Origin: Actinernus sp. WN-2022
Lineage: Eukaryota; Cnidaria; Anthozoa; Actiniaria; Actinernidae
NCBI GenBank assembly: GCA_030867875.1
Contig: JAOWCC010000936.1
Coordinates: 81,005,032 to 81,069,031 of the forward strand
Direction: 5' to 3'
Length of the DNA: 64,000 bases
Made by a program: the position numbers and the translations under genes. A model generated the notes under the pieces. That model was not told where the DNA came from, did no database searches, and was given only the letters and a program-made list of their open reading frames with translations. Positions 37,101 through 44,787 of this stretch are shown piece after piece (positions within the stretch are counted from its first letter, which is position 1; each line of letters begins with the position of its first letter).

Positions 37101-38036
37101 AACTGAGGCGAGACTATGAGTCTCCATTGGTCGCTCTAGGTCTCCCTGTGGGGAAATGGATACGGAGAACTGAGGCGAGACTATGAGTCTCCATTGGTCG
37201 CTCTAGGTCTCCCTGTGGGGAAATGGACACGGAGAACTGAGGCGAGACTATGAGTCTCCATTGATCACTCTAAGTCACTCTAAGTCTCCCTGTGGGGAAA
37301 TGGACACGGAGAACTGAGGCGAGACTATGAGTCTCCATTGGTCACTCTAGGTCTCCCTGTGGGGAAATGGACACGGAGAACTGAGGCGAGACTATGAGTC
37401 TCCATTGGTCACTCTAAGTCTCCCTGTGGGGAAATGGACACGGAGAACTGAGGCGAGACTATGAGTCTCCATTGGTCACTCTAAGTCGCTCTAAGTCTCC
37501 CTGTGGGGAAATGTGCAACCGATATAGAATTGCCTGCTGAGGAAAACATTTGATATTTGATATAATTTTGATGAAGGATAGCAAAAATTTGAGTGGATGA
37601 AAATACTATACATTTAAGAGAAGTTTTAGAGCAACATGCAATCGCTTCACTATTATAACCAAAATAAAATGTCTAAAATAAGATTTAGTAATCCATTTTA
37701 ATCTTTGCCATCCTCTATCGAAAAAGTTTGAAAAGCATATCAAGACATGCATATGGATTTCTCTTCTACCTCTGGGTGTTATTTTTGTTTTGTTTTGAAG
37801 AAACTTGAAGATGCAATTTAACAGAACAAGCCAATCTGTTCTTCGTGTTTGTTTACTAGGTAACCGTACATAGGCGTTCAGCAGAAGACGAAATGAGCGA
37901 TCCTATAGTAGACCTGGCGATCCTGTCAAAAGCTGATCACTTCATTGGTAACTGTGTGTCCAGCTTTACCGCTTTCGCCAAGAGAATGAGAGATGTGACT
38001 GGGAAACCCTCGTCATTCTGGGCGTACGATGACTAA
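20866..38036 (+). CDS. POFUT1: GDP-fucose protein O-fucosyltransferase 1, seven exons
   Basis: This enzyme adds O-fucose to EGF-like repeats, notably of Notch receptors, in the ER lumen. Exons read by eye: 20866-21088, 23114-23232, 23706-23829, 25473-25638, 29778-29973, 32311-32541 and 37860-38036. All have GT/AG borders, and the phases join to 1236 bp (411 residues plus stop). A signal peptide spans about residues 1-30. YCPCMG then [17 protein letters not shown] (about 70-92), [21 protein letters not shown] (candidate catalytic Arg 271) and [14 protein letters not shown] (379-392) match the POFUT1 family. The glycosylation site NRT at 95-97 is kept. The protein ends WAYDD and lacks the KDEL-like C-terminus of known orthologues (RDEF in human). 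A polyadenylation signal AATAAA lies at 38069-38074. The introns are swollen by transposons and minisatellites. The start is the first ATG that gives a signal peptide. Family assignment is very firm. Confidence 0.96.
21396..21938. mobile_element. PIF/Harbinger-like MITE in POFUT1 intron 1
   Basis: Terminal inverted repeats begin TGTCTCTATCAATTCCAAGC at 21396 and end with the reverse complement at 21938. They are flanked by a TTA direct repeat at 21393-21395 and 21939-21941. A 3-bp TTA/TAA target duplication is the hallmark of PIF/Harbinger elements. The 543-bp interior is rich in ggggcatttg words and has no transposase, so the element is non-autonomous. Confidence 0.85.
23905..24912. mobile_element. 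TTAA-flanked MITE in POFUT1 intron 3, host of a nested element
   Basis: The ends are aggggctatgtcatgg at 23905 and ccatgacatacatgtagcccct at 24912. They are bounded by TTAA at 23901-23904 and 24913-24916. TTAA duplications are typical of Kolobok and piggyBac superfamilies. No transposase is present. The middle (24048-24754) is a second element, so the host copy was about 300 bp before that insertion. Confidence 0.8.
24048..24754. mobile_element. Nested inverted-repeat element with TA duplication
   Basis: It starts TGTTGTAGTTGAAATTGACC and ends with its near reverse complement (…TCAATTTCAACTGCAACA). TA stands on both sides (24046-24047 and 24755-24756). Both subterminal regions are built from repeated tcaatttgacc / ggtcaaattgaac words. 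The interior holds a tRNA-like stretch near 24420-24500 (tggtgcagtgtgttaag and gagttcaaatccc resemble A and B boxes), probably a SINE head. There is no coding capacity. Confidence 0.75.
25020..25175 (-). mobile_element. tRNA-derived SINE, minus orientation
   Basis: The reverse complement shares the block aacactcagggtcttaaaa / taactgagtaga … tttacataa … gttagacctt with the SINE at 39357-39550, so the two are one family. A weak B-box-like gaggattcaaaatcc precedes this block. It sits in POFUT1 intron 3, antisense to the gene. Confidence 0.7.
25351..25386. repeat. Poly-G tract in POFUT1 intron 3
   Basis: A run of more than 30 nearly uninterrupted G lies about 90 bp before the exon 4 acceptor. 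It could form G-quadruplexes in the transcript, since it is on the sense strand. The length may be unreliable in an assembly. Confidence 0.85.
26266..26358 (-). ncRNA. 5S rRNA-like segment fused to a tRNA-like A-box (SINE head or pseudogene)
   Basis: Read on the minus strand, tggcgcattgcgttagacg resembles a tRNA A-box. It leads into a 5S-like block: gaagttaagcccgaccgg, then ggttagtaagtggatgggtg and accgcc. This matches the internal control region and 3' half of animal 5S rRNA (aagttaagc, ggttagtacttggatgggtgaccgcc). The 5' third and terminal stem of 5S are absent, so it cannot be a normal 5S gene. It is most likely the pol III promoter head of a 5S/tRNA-type SINE carried inside the Ginger element, diverging from the transposase gene. 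Confidence 0.6.
26510..27952 (+). CDS. Integrase-like DDE transposase of the Ginger element (GIN/KRBA2 type)
   Basis: An intact 480-codon ORF encodes an rve-family integrase core that would cut and join transposon ends. An HHCC-like zinc region lies at about residues 125-160 (H…H of AHTRVAH, then CFVKMC, a C-x4-C variant). The catalytic core shows the first Asp in EIDLMDF, the second in TDNG and Glu in LVERANR, with exactly 35 residues between the second Asp and Glu (DD35E). A C-terminal region of chromatin- or DNA-binding type follows ([12 protein letters not shown] … GKVLSV). No reverse transcriptase, protease or gag lies beside it, which separates it from LTR retrotransposons. A second in-frame ATG at 26543 is also a possible start. 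The frame is open throughout, so the copy could be active. Confidence 0.9.
   Translation: MDDRCDLQTVNMATGGEVEHLEELCVDRETFDKAITELKLQKRSKTSPLNFFLEDQFYEKAKEFLKAQNEPASPKPVELTKIEEKTVKRKKWTYANNKLFTPERKEVIPKSKLYDALSLAHTRVAHRGRQKTWKWIQDNYSEINNTVINCFVKMCKLHAEQKTVTDRVKQVNTPLQADQFLNLIEIDLMDFRNCPCTCSEPHKWVINIIDHHTKFLYVQPIHSKTAEQVLTVLATFCTTYGYPKKIITDNGLEFKNKKLQSFAKDNGIKLAHGSPRTPTTQGLVERANRTWKENMRSILMSRSDTQLKDWCKHTMDASYVMNITHHRAINQTPYEAVFGFKAHREQLNNSQELELIIDEEVLAPEPKRQKIIQHQAKYNEEMIEQTRSRLNKKKIKVDDIVSIEIPRPDKTTPLHPRMLMGKVLSVEQHNYCKVVTQFGIIKGTIAPARLYHCTSTNFENFIYDKQVAFTEACKKAENQK
27979..28735. repeat. Six-copy ~128-bp tandem array inside the Ginger element
   Basis: Six near-identical units follow the transposase stop. 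Each contains aatggcctgcatgacaacta, then aaaacaccctaaccgtcc and a matching inverted block, ttagggtgttt. Every unit can therefore form a hairpin. Units differ mainly by an extra agct and by ttcaat/ttcgat. It may be a subterminal transposase-binding or 3'-UTR array. Confidence 0.95.
29257..29394. mobile_element. ~138-bp MITE in POFUT1 intron 4
   Basis: It opens tagaccagtttatggttcat and closes with the near-perfect reverse complement atgaaccgtaaactggtcta. If the inverted repeat starts at GACCAG, TA stands on both sides, as in Tc1/mariner-type MITEs. It has no coding content. Confidence 0.75.
29558..29683. mobile_element. Short inverted-repeat element
   Basis: The arms gcagatacatttacttatcact and agtgataagtaaatgtgtctg are inverted copies about 80 bp apart, ending roughly 95 bp before POFUT1 exon 5. 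It is probably a small MITE. No clear target duplication is seen. Confidence 0.55.
30150..30545 (-). pseudogene. Degenerate LINE 3' fragment in POFUT1 intron 5
   Basis: On the minus strand the translation gives [20 protein letters not shown] and [16 protein letters not shown]. After frame changes it gives [10 protein letters not shown] and a [16 protein letters not shown] block. This is the C-terminal signature of a CR1/L2-type reverse-transcriptase protein. Frameshifts show the copy is dead. An AT-rich 3' region follows towards 30110. Confidence 0.7.
30570..32165. repeat. 1.6-kb minisatellite in POFUT1 intron 5
   Basis: The basic ~26-bp word is tgttcagtaagtggttggtgg plus taatg. It alternates with a longer variant containing gtttgtaagtggtcattaag, producing a higher-order repeat of roughly 70-110 bp. 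Minus-strand ORFs across it are artefacts. Confidence 0.96.
32623..32870 (+). mobile_element. tRNA-derived SINE in POFUT1 intron 6
   Basis: A B-box-like gggctcgattcccag lies at about 32672-32686. It is followed by the body gttgagtttgttggt … ctgaggttttttttcctgg … ctcctcaaaaatcaattcaaa and an AT-rich end near 32870. It lies 80 bp downstream of the exon 6 donor, sense to the gene. Confidence 0.65.
33105..35060. repeat. 67-bp minisatellite, left block, POFUT1 intron 6
   Basis: The unit is about 67 bp (gtctccattggtcactctaa, gtctccctgtggggaaatgg, acacggagaactgaggcgag, actatga). It is repeated about 28 times with small internal duplications such as aagtcactctaagtc. The array continues after an inserted LINE at 36179. 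Confidence 0.97.
35063..36178 (+). pseudogene. 5'-truncated LINE inserted into the minisatellite
   Basis: An open stretch (35072-35926, 284 codons from a non-ATG entry) encodes the last part of a CR1/L2-type reverse transcriptase. It begins inside the …[12 protein letters not shown] motif just before the catalytic MYADD, then has [27 protein letters not shown] and [13 protein letters not shown]. It stops early at TSI. A ~250-bp 3' UTR with a (tatg)n-like tail follows, and the minisatellite then resumes. Truncation removes the endonuclease and most of the RT, so it cannot move by itself. Confidence 0.88.
35907..35953. repeat. Perfect 19-bp stem-loop at the LINE ORF end
   Basis: AAGAGGCTACAAGTATTTA (35907-35925) and its exact reverse complement (35935-35953) enclose a 9-nt loop. 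The second arm is followed by a T run. The first arm ends at the premature stop of the LINE fragment. Confidence 0.85.
36179..37512. repeat. 67-bp minisatellite, right block, POFUT1 intron 6
   Basis: The same 67-bp unit as 33105-35060, about 19 copies. A segment of roughly 540 bp is itself duplicated, since 36304-36516 and 36848-37060 are almost identical. This indicates recent unequal exchange in the array. Confidence 0.96.
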
Positions 38037-38179
38037 TAACATTATTAAAAATACTGAGAGAATGACAAAATAAACAAACCTGCATGTGACATGACGTGAT
38101 GGTTTAAGAAAGTTAATCTAACTAGAAAATGGCTAAAGCTCGAGCCAAAGCCGCCAATACTGGTAAAGAGTACCCTGGT

Positions 38180-38690
38180 CTTTATTCTGTGAACTGGACG
38201 TGGTCAGTGGCTGGTCAGTCTACGTTATTCATTCTGCGAACTGGACGTGGTCAGTGGCTGGTCAGTCTACGTTATTCATTCTGTGAACTGGACGTGGTCA
38301 GTGGCTGGTCAGTCTACGTTATTCATTCTGTGAACTGGACGTGGTCAGTGGCTGGTCAGTCTACGTTATTCATTCTGTGAACTGGACGTGGTCAGTGGCT
38401 GGTCAGTCCTGTGGTCTACAGCCGCCTCTACGTTATTCATTCTGTGAACTGGACGTGGTCAGTGGCTGGTCAGTCCTGTGGTCTACAGCCGCCTCTACGT
38501 TATTCATTCTGTGAACTGGACGTGGTCAGTGGCTGGTCAGTCTACGTTATTCATTCTGTGAACTGGATGTTGTCATGCAGTGGCTGGTCAGTCTACGTTA
38601 TTCATTCTGTGAACTGGACGTGGTCAGTGGCTGGTCAGTCTACGTTATTCATTCTGTGAACTGGACGTGGTCAGTCCACGTTATACATGG
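38180..38690. repeat. 47-bp minisatellite just downstream of POFUT1
   Basis: The unit is tcagtctacgttattcattc, tgtgaactggacgtggtcag, tggctgg. About ten copies are present, two with an extra tcctgtggtctacagccgcc insert. It starts about 145 bp after the POFUT1 stop and 105 bp after its AATAAA signal. ORFs crossing it are artefacts. Confidence 0.95.
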
Positions 38691-38877
38691 ATCGGACGTC
38701 TTATCCGCGTATAACCTTACATCTAAGACTAACTTTATCGAACTTAGCCTTGAAACTCATAGAAGGAACGAATTGCCCTGGGTTATAGAACTTCTCTCTG
38801 GATATTCATGAAAGTGAAATAGTTACAATTCTTAGGTCCATCATTAAATAGAATCCGCTAAATCTTAGACGCATCTA

Positions 38878-39027
38878 CAGGGGCGTAGCCAGGAGTTCCG
38901 CAAAGGGGATTCCGAGGGGGGTTGGAGTCTGGCGATCCATCATCTTACAGAGCTTTTTACCCTTCGGGGGGGGGGGGGGGGGGGGGGGGATTCGGAACCC
39001 CTGGAACCTCCCCTTGGTACGCCCCTG
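38878..39027. mobile_element. hAT-like MITE with internal poly-G
   Basis: It starts CAGGGGCGTAGCCAGGAG and ends …TTGGTACGCCCCTG, the CAGGGGCG-type terminus common in animal hAT elements. The flanks share only ATCTA, not a clean 8-bp duplication. The centre holds a run of more than 20 G. Confidence 0.65.
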
Positions 39028-39356
39028 ATCTATCTGCATGGTTGTGTCGAGGCGTTAAAACAGACGACTTTGTGGGAGACTTTAATTTTGTTTAAAAATG
39101 GCATTTATAATCCAAATATATTTATAAACCAATTTTCCCAGGTAAAGCAAATGAAGAGAATATTTCTGGTGGAAAAGTGATGTGCGCCCTAGAATAGGGC
39201 AAATAGGTTTCTGTATACAAGCAAAGAAATAAAAACTATTTAATATTTATGAAACTGTGAAGTATATATATTTTTCAAAAGTAGTTGAGGACAGTTTTCA
39301 AATCAGTTAATTTAACGCCAACAACAAATTGTCTATAACCGCCTTCAGGTTACAAT

Positions 39357-39409
39357 GCGGTTAGCTCAGTGGTTAAGCGCCAGTTTGTCATGTTTCGAAA
39401 CCCTGGTCA

Positions 39410-39444
<35 letters not shown>

Positions 39445-39550
39445 GGGTGCTGCTTTTACATAACCCAGCAGTAAACGATTAGACCTTCATGACGGTCTTC
39501 TAAGATTAGGAAACCGTAGGACCATGTTCGTACTACTTATCAGTTACGTA
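39357..39550 (+). mobile_element. tRNA-derived SINE
   Basis: A good A-box, ttagctcagtggttaagcgc (39360-39379), is followed by a B-box-like gtttcgaaaccc (39391-39402). Next comes the family body aacactcagggtcttaaaat / aactgagtaga … gttagacctt-type … aaaccgtaggaccatg. This is the better-preserved member of the family also seen at 25020-25175. Confidence 0.75.
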
Positions 39551-40310
39551 GTGTGAACAGGCACGGAGCAAGTCGACACAAAAATCTATCCGATACGAAG
39601 TATATCACTTTAAAGATGGAGCGGTGCATGTTCATCGCTCCGGCACAAAACTCGTGCCTAAACAGGGTTTCCAGTATTCGTGCCGGCGCAAAATCTATCT
39701 GGTATAAGTCACAGAGTACCGTGAGCCAGTTTCATCATACGTCTGCCTTCTATAAATAAGGTGACTTTGCTTTATCAAAAATTTTAGGACACCAGGCGAT
39801 GCCGAATACAAGAGCCCAGTCATAATTTTTTGTAATTTTTGTTAAAGAAATGTTTTACGAATATAATGACTTCGCTTACACACGACGCTGTAAAATGTGC
39901 AGACTCTTGTGAAAAAAGCATTTTATATGTACACCGATTGTCTATTTGTTCCTGGTTTATTTCTATTCCTCTTCGTTCTACACAGAAAAAGTGATAAATG
40001 GTTACTGTTCCGTAGCTCGCAACCGTGGGAAAGTCGACTGCGTACCATTTTACGAGATTTTTCACAGAGCTTGTCTCTTCTTTCGTGTATAAGAGGACTT
40101 TTCAAGTTTGTCATTGCATCACCATAAGACATTTCGGGAGGTTGTTTTCAGTTTTCTCTACACTGTCTGATACGTATTGCGCAATGTTAGTCGTTCCTCT
40201 TTACCTGTAATTTTGTAAGAGTATAAATAAAGTGTTGTTGATGATTGGTCAAAATTTCTGTGGATCATGGTTCGGGCTTAATGCATGTGACTAGAAGGCT
40301 AGGTATGATC
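39551..40310. other. Non-coding stretch, nothing recognised
   Basis: Only chance ORFs on both strands. A possible polyadenylation-type aataaa occurs near 40225, without an associated gene. Confidence 0.4.
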
Positions 40311-41029
40311 TAGGCCACACAGCGGTCAAACGTCAGCGCGTGCGTATTACGGTCAGTCTGGTGGGCGGCCGCGCAAAATTTACCTTAAAACATATTACAG
40401 CAACCCGGCGTTTCAAAAAAACTCGGCTTGTGAGCTTCTACCCCAAAAAGTTAAGAAAAATACGTGAAAGTTAAGCTTTTTATTTTAACAGTCGAAAATA
40501 AAAACTTCAAACTGTGAGTTTACCAATTGTTTTCGTAATTTACCAAAAAAGTTCTCAAGGTTTGAAAACGGGTGTGTGAACAGTGACGGCCGCCGGCTCG
40601 CTTTGAATTTGTTTTGGAATATGTTGTTATTGCAAGACTTTTGACGCATGCGCAGACGTTTGACCGCTGTGTGGGCCGCGGCAAAACGGTATGCTCCGGT
40701 GGCCGAAAGAACGAAGGCTCTGCTATCAAATACAAATTACCGAGGGTTAAACTTTTTTAGTAAATAATTTTATAACTGTGTGAACTTACAGTGAATTACA
40801 AATTAAGAAAACTTCAACCTGTTAAAAATCTTAGGCTTATCTTTTAAGTAGTTTTCTTATTTTTTGACAAAACAGTTCACAAATGAATACTTTTAAGCAG
40901 AAATTTTAAAATCACGGCATGTGCCTGCTGTTTCATTTCAGTTTTCGCGGGAAACTGGGGGCGGCCGCGCGCCGATAAGAAATAGCAAAGACGCATGCGC
41001 GTGACGTTTTGGCGCGGTGTGGATCTCGG
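40311..41029. mobile_element. Inverted-repeat element(s) with GCATGCGC-rich arms
   Basis: Three related arms are present: ggccacacagcggtcaaacg at 40314, its inverted copy gacgtttgaccgctgtgtgg near 40655, and a diverged inverted copy gacgttttggcgcggtgtgg near 41003. This fits either one element with a duplicated end or two overlapping copies. No transposase is seen. Confidence 0.6.
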
Positions 41030-41402
41030 CATAACCCTGTATTGGTAGGTCCTGCAGACTGGTCAGGGCGGATTAAGGATATGCAGAGAGGGGGCCGCGG
41101 CGTAAACTGAACCTTGCGCCGTATAGGCGCGATTAGCTAGGGGGTGCGGGGGCATGTATCCCAGCCAACGAAAGGGGGGCCGCGGGCCCCTCCCCTAAAT
41201 CCGCTCCTGATGGTTCTTGAGGGGGAGGTGAGAGGGTTAAACTCAGTGACGTTTTTCAGTCAAGAGCGCGCGCGTGTAATCATTACTTGAACACTGGATG
41301 TCTATATCAGTATCAAAACACACTGCATTCACGTGTGACAAGTCTCTTTTCAAACATCGATAATGAAGACAAAGACTTATGCGTGTTGGGCGATCTAAAC
41401 TG

Positions 41403-41594
41403 CAATAGACCCTTTCAGCTTGCCTGTTTGTTGCCCCATTTCAGACCACGTGACTTCCCTTGAGTAATGCGTTTTTGTTTTTCTGTATCCCAAGAGGAAA
41501 TGTACCAATTACAAAGCACTGAATCCTCTGGAGAACTATCACGTGGCCTGAAATGGCCGGGGGCAACAAACAGACAAGCTGAAAGGGTCTATTG
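41403..41594. mobile_element. ~190-bp MITE
   Basis: The arms aatagaccctttcagcttgc and gcaagctgaaagggtctatt-type are inverted copies at the two ends (41403 and 41594, one substitution). Both continue into tgtttgttgcccc / ggggcaacaaaca. There is no coding content. Confidence 0.8.
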
Positions 41595-41607
41595 GGCCAT
41601 CCCTTCA

Positions 41608-41727
41608 TGTAGGACGACACGAATTGCTACCAAATTGTATTCTATTGTATTGTGTTCTATTGTTGTATTGAATTGTATTGTGCTGTATTCTATTGTATTT
41701 TTGGAAAAAATTCGTGTCGTTCTACAT
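41608..41727. repeat. Foldback with TTGTA-type microsatellite core
   Basis: The arms tgtaggacgacacgaatt and aattcgtgtcgttctaca are near-perfect inverted copies. They enclose about 80 bp of repeated attgtattc/attgtattg words. Confidence 0.75.
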
Positions 41728-41821
41728 AAAGATTGCCGTCTATTGGCTTAGCTCCAGACTCGAATACTAATCGCCGAAGTCATTCTGTGATTTATACCAG
41801 CTTAGTACCTACACGTATAAC

Positions 41822-42078
41822 GAGGGTCTCCCAGGGGGTAGGGGGGTCCTTGTTCCCAACGAAAATTACGTTTTGTTCCCTTGTTTCCAATTTTGTTTTC
41901 CAGGGAAACAGTCGATTTTTCTATTTGTTCCCTTGTTCCCTAAAACCTCTATTCATGTTCCCATGTTCCCATGTTCCCATGTTCCCATGTTCCCTGATAT
42001 ATTTTTAGTTTGTTCCCTGTTCCCAACGGATTTTTTGGCATGTTCCCTTGTTCCCCGAAACCCCTGGGAGACCCTCTC
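41822..42078. mobile_element. MITE with GTTCCC-rich interior
   Basis: It begins gagggtctcccaggggg and ends cccctgggagaccctc. The interior is dominated by gttccc/catgttcccatg repeats. No duplication could be fixed at the ends. Confidence 0.8.
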
Positions 42079-42944
42079 AACGGAATATTGTTTCTCGTTG
42101 CTAGACGTTTTGATCACCAGCGATCCGGAGAAAATAGTTGCCTCTAGTGACGTCCATTTCGGGATAAGCATTTGGAATACGAAAAATAAAAAACAGGTAA
42201 AACAACAGTGAAAATAATTAATAACAGGAGTCTTAAAAACTTTAATTTGCATAACTTTCGCAGAGACCTACTATATCAACAATGGTCAGATCTTTTGTTG
42301 CTTGAAAATGTTTATGAGTGTCGTAGATAAACATACTCCCATGAAAATGAAAATTCAGAACAAATAACTTACTTGATCCGAAGGGCAGGTGGACAACAGT
42401 GACTGATAATCTAACAGGACGGCATAGTCAACGTAATAATATACGTGAAACGAGTTCTAGTATTTGACTGGCTGAGAGCAGCTGTATTTATGCTAAACAC
42501 CAGTGCCAAATCGTGTAATACCTCAGATGTGAACAAACTATATCCATGCAACCAGAACTCATGAATTGGATTGACTGAGAGGCGGTGGTGTTTCTACACT
42601 TTTGCAACAGTGTAGAACAATAACGAATCCACATTTACAGCCGATCGCGAAGCAAAGTCCTTTGAATAACATCACGATAAAAATCATAAATACGCGATGA
42701 ATATTATTAACAAGTAATCATATGTCTTTCTCGTACCATTCTGGATTAATTTTAACTCGTGAGATTTTTCAAAGAGCTCAAATTGCATTCGTCCTACGGA
42801 CGATAATTTCGATACTCTGAAAATTTCACTCGCTGAAATTAATCCCGAATTGCACTCGAATCCATATCGATTACTTATACAACTAAGTACAACAATGAAA
42901 CAATTACATCTCCTGCCGGAGCTCAGGGGTATTCAGTAAGGCAT

Positions 42945-43545
42945 GGGTCTCTAACTATTCCAATATGGCTGCCACAAATCAAGAGGGGGTGGTCTATCTC
43001 TTTGCAATTGTGCTCGTCGGATATAGTCTCGGCACATTCGATAAAGTTACAACCTTTGTACCTTTTTGTGGCAGTTTCCATGGAAACGTGTAATGTGACC
43101 TTTGGACGGCTCTAATTTTAATGAAAAGTAGGAAAAGCCTTCTGGAGAACGGTAAAAGTTGTTAATATAGTGGGTATTTTCATGCAAGTGAACTTTGCTG
43201 CTCCAATGTACTTTGCTACTCCAATTTAAATAGTTGGTTATTTTAAGTGGAAGGCAACCCGGGGAAGGCAATTTAAGGCAAGTGTGAAATATAGTTCAAA
43301 GGTCACATATACGTTTCCATGGAAACTGTCACAAAAATGTGTTAAGGTTGTGACTTTATCAAATCTGTCGAAGTGTCAAGACTATATCACAAGCACAAAG
43401 AGATACACCACCCCCACTTGATTTGCGGCGGCCATATTGGTAGTCTCCTTTGCAGCCGTTCTTAGTGTCGGTCCCATACTCCCTCCCCTATGGGACCGAC
43501 ACTATTAAAGAACGGCTGCAAAGGAGACTACCATATTGGAGACCC
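42945..43545. mobile_element. ~600-bp foldback MITE, host of a 90-bp element
   Basis: It opens gggtctct … ccaatatggc and closes gccatattggagaccc, with long palindromic arms that include cagtttccatggaaacgt and acgtttccatggaaactg. The right arm is split by the 90-bp element at 43441-43530. Without that insertion and one copy of its duplication, the two arms align. Confidence 0.8.
43441..43530. mobile_element. 90-bp MITE with 9-bp target duplication
   Basis: Almost fully palindromic, it starts tagtctcctttgcagccgtt and ends with the exact reverse complement. It is flanked by CCATATTGG at 43432-43440 and 43531-43539. A 9-bp duplication suits Mutator-like elements, although hAT (8 bp) is close. 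It is far too short to code for anything. Confidence 0.9.
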
Positions 43546-43859
43546 AAGTGAAAAGGTGGAAAAATCACCCCGTTTTTATTTGATTATTAAATTTTAGATC
43601 TCTCTTAGTCATTTTGTGCAATTAAATATAAATTCGGAGAGCGCGAACGCTATTTTTATTCGTGTTGAAGTCAGACATAATTGTCAAAATCGTGCGACAA
43701 ATCTTATGCCGTTAATGACATGCTAATTACATGCGTGACGTCAGTTGGTTTGCACATCTATATTAAAAAAGTAAAAATATGGCCAACGGCAAGGCTTCTT
43801 TTTGAAAGATTACTTAGCAAGCCCCTCAGCCGCGCACGTTTGAGTTTAGCCTTACAAGT

Positions 43860-44060
43860 GAATCAAGAGTACTCAAGGTTATTACGAAACTATCCTCTAT
43901 GAAGGCAACGGGTCTTGATGGAATATCTGCTATAATTGATTCGAAAAAGCTGCTGGCATGGACCAGTCATTTCTGAATCCCTGGCATTCCTCTTTAATGT
44001 AGTTAGGTTTATTTCCTACTGATTGGAAAAAGGCCCGAGTCAGCCCATTGCACAAACATA
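43860..44060 (+). pseudogene. Degenerate LINE reverse-transcriptase fragment
   Basis: Joining frames by eye gives RVLKVITKLSSMKATGLDGI, then GPVISESLAFLFN and FPTDWKKARVSPLHK. This is the start of the RT domain in CR1/L2 elements (…KatGlDgI…, …lFN…, …P.dWK.arV.PihK…). At least two frameshifts break it. No flanking LINE sequence is evident. Confidence 0.75.
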
Positions 44061-44085
44061 GGGCCCCTAAGGGCAACTCGTGGAT

Positions 44086-44335
44086 GGTCAGTGAGCTATT
44101 TTGGTATATACTAAAAATCACGTGACCAATGACGTCATCACCACTAAGTGAATCGTGGGAAAATAATACCATACCTGTCCAAGTTTGAACTGTCTGGCAT
44201 TAGAAATGAGGGAGATATGGGCATGTACTTAAAATCACGCGACCGATGACGTCATCGTTACGTCATCACAACTAAGTGATCGATAGGGACCCACTACCAT
44301 GTTTGTCCAGGTTTGAAGTGTCTGGCATTAGATGG
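44086..44335. repeat. Two ~120-bp direct repeats
   Basis: Both copies contain aaaatcacg(t/c)gaccaatgacgtcatc-like DNA, then aactaagtga and a ccagg/ccaag-tttgaa-tgtctggcatta block. The second has an extra gttacgtcatc. They are non-coding. Confidence 0.75.
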
Positions 44336-44787
44336 GCACCGTCAATACATCTTCTCCAGCATGGACGGAACCTTCTGGTAGTTCTGGAACCTTCCAATCT
44401 GAACAAGGATTGTGTGACAAAGTTATTATTTAGATCAAATTGATCTTTAAATCAAAATGCCCCATTGCACTTTGAAATCACATATCGAAGAGGTTAAAAC
44501 GAGTTTTTATCCGTTCCACATTGGCGCAGAATCGAGTTTTTGGGAATCTAACGCTAGCTTGCCAAATGTAACTTGAAAACGTTTTATCAAATATAAACAG
44601 TGCATGACCCAGAGGTCAACTGCCTGGAAGAACAAAGAAAACACGTTTTTTTTAAACAGGCTTATTATTTTTCTTACTGGTATTCTTGAAGGTTCTCTAT
44701 CACGATTTCTAACTGCAGACAATCTTGATTTGTGCCTCCTACTCCTAGATTGATCAGTATTCAACTGAGCCTTTACTAGATAACAAT

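Noticed and set aside
38129..38811. ORFs with repeated NWTWSVAGQS / VIHS words
   Set aside because: They are products of the 47-bp minisatellite downstream of POFUT1.
39357..39440. Functional tRNA gene
   Set aside because: The A-box is good, but the anticodon arm and acceptor stem do not pair and the SINE family body follows.
41953..42252. Minus-strand 99-codon ORF ending in repeated GNMGTWEH
   Set aside because: It runs through the gttcccat repeats of a MITE and has no domain.
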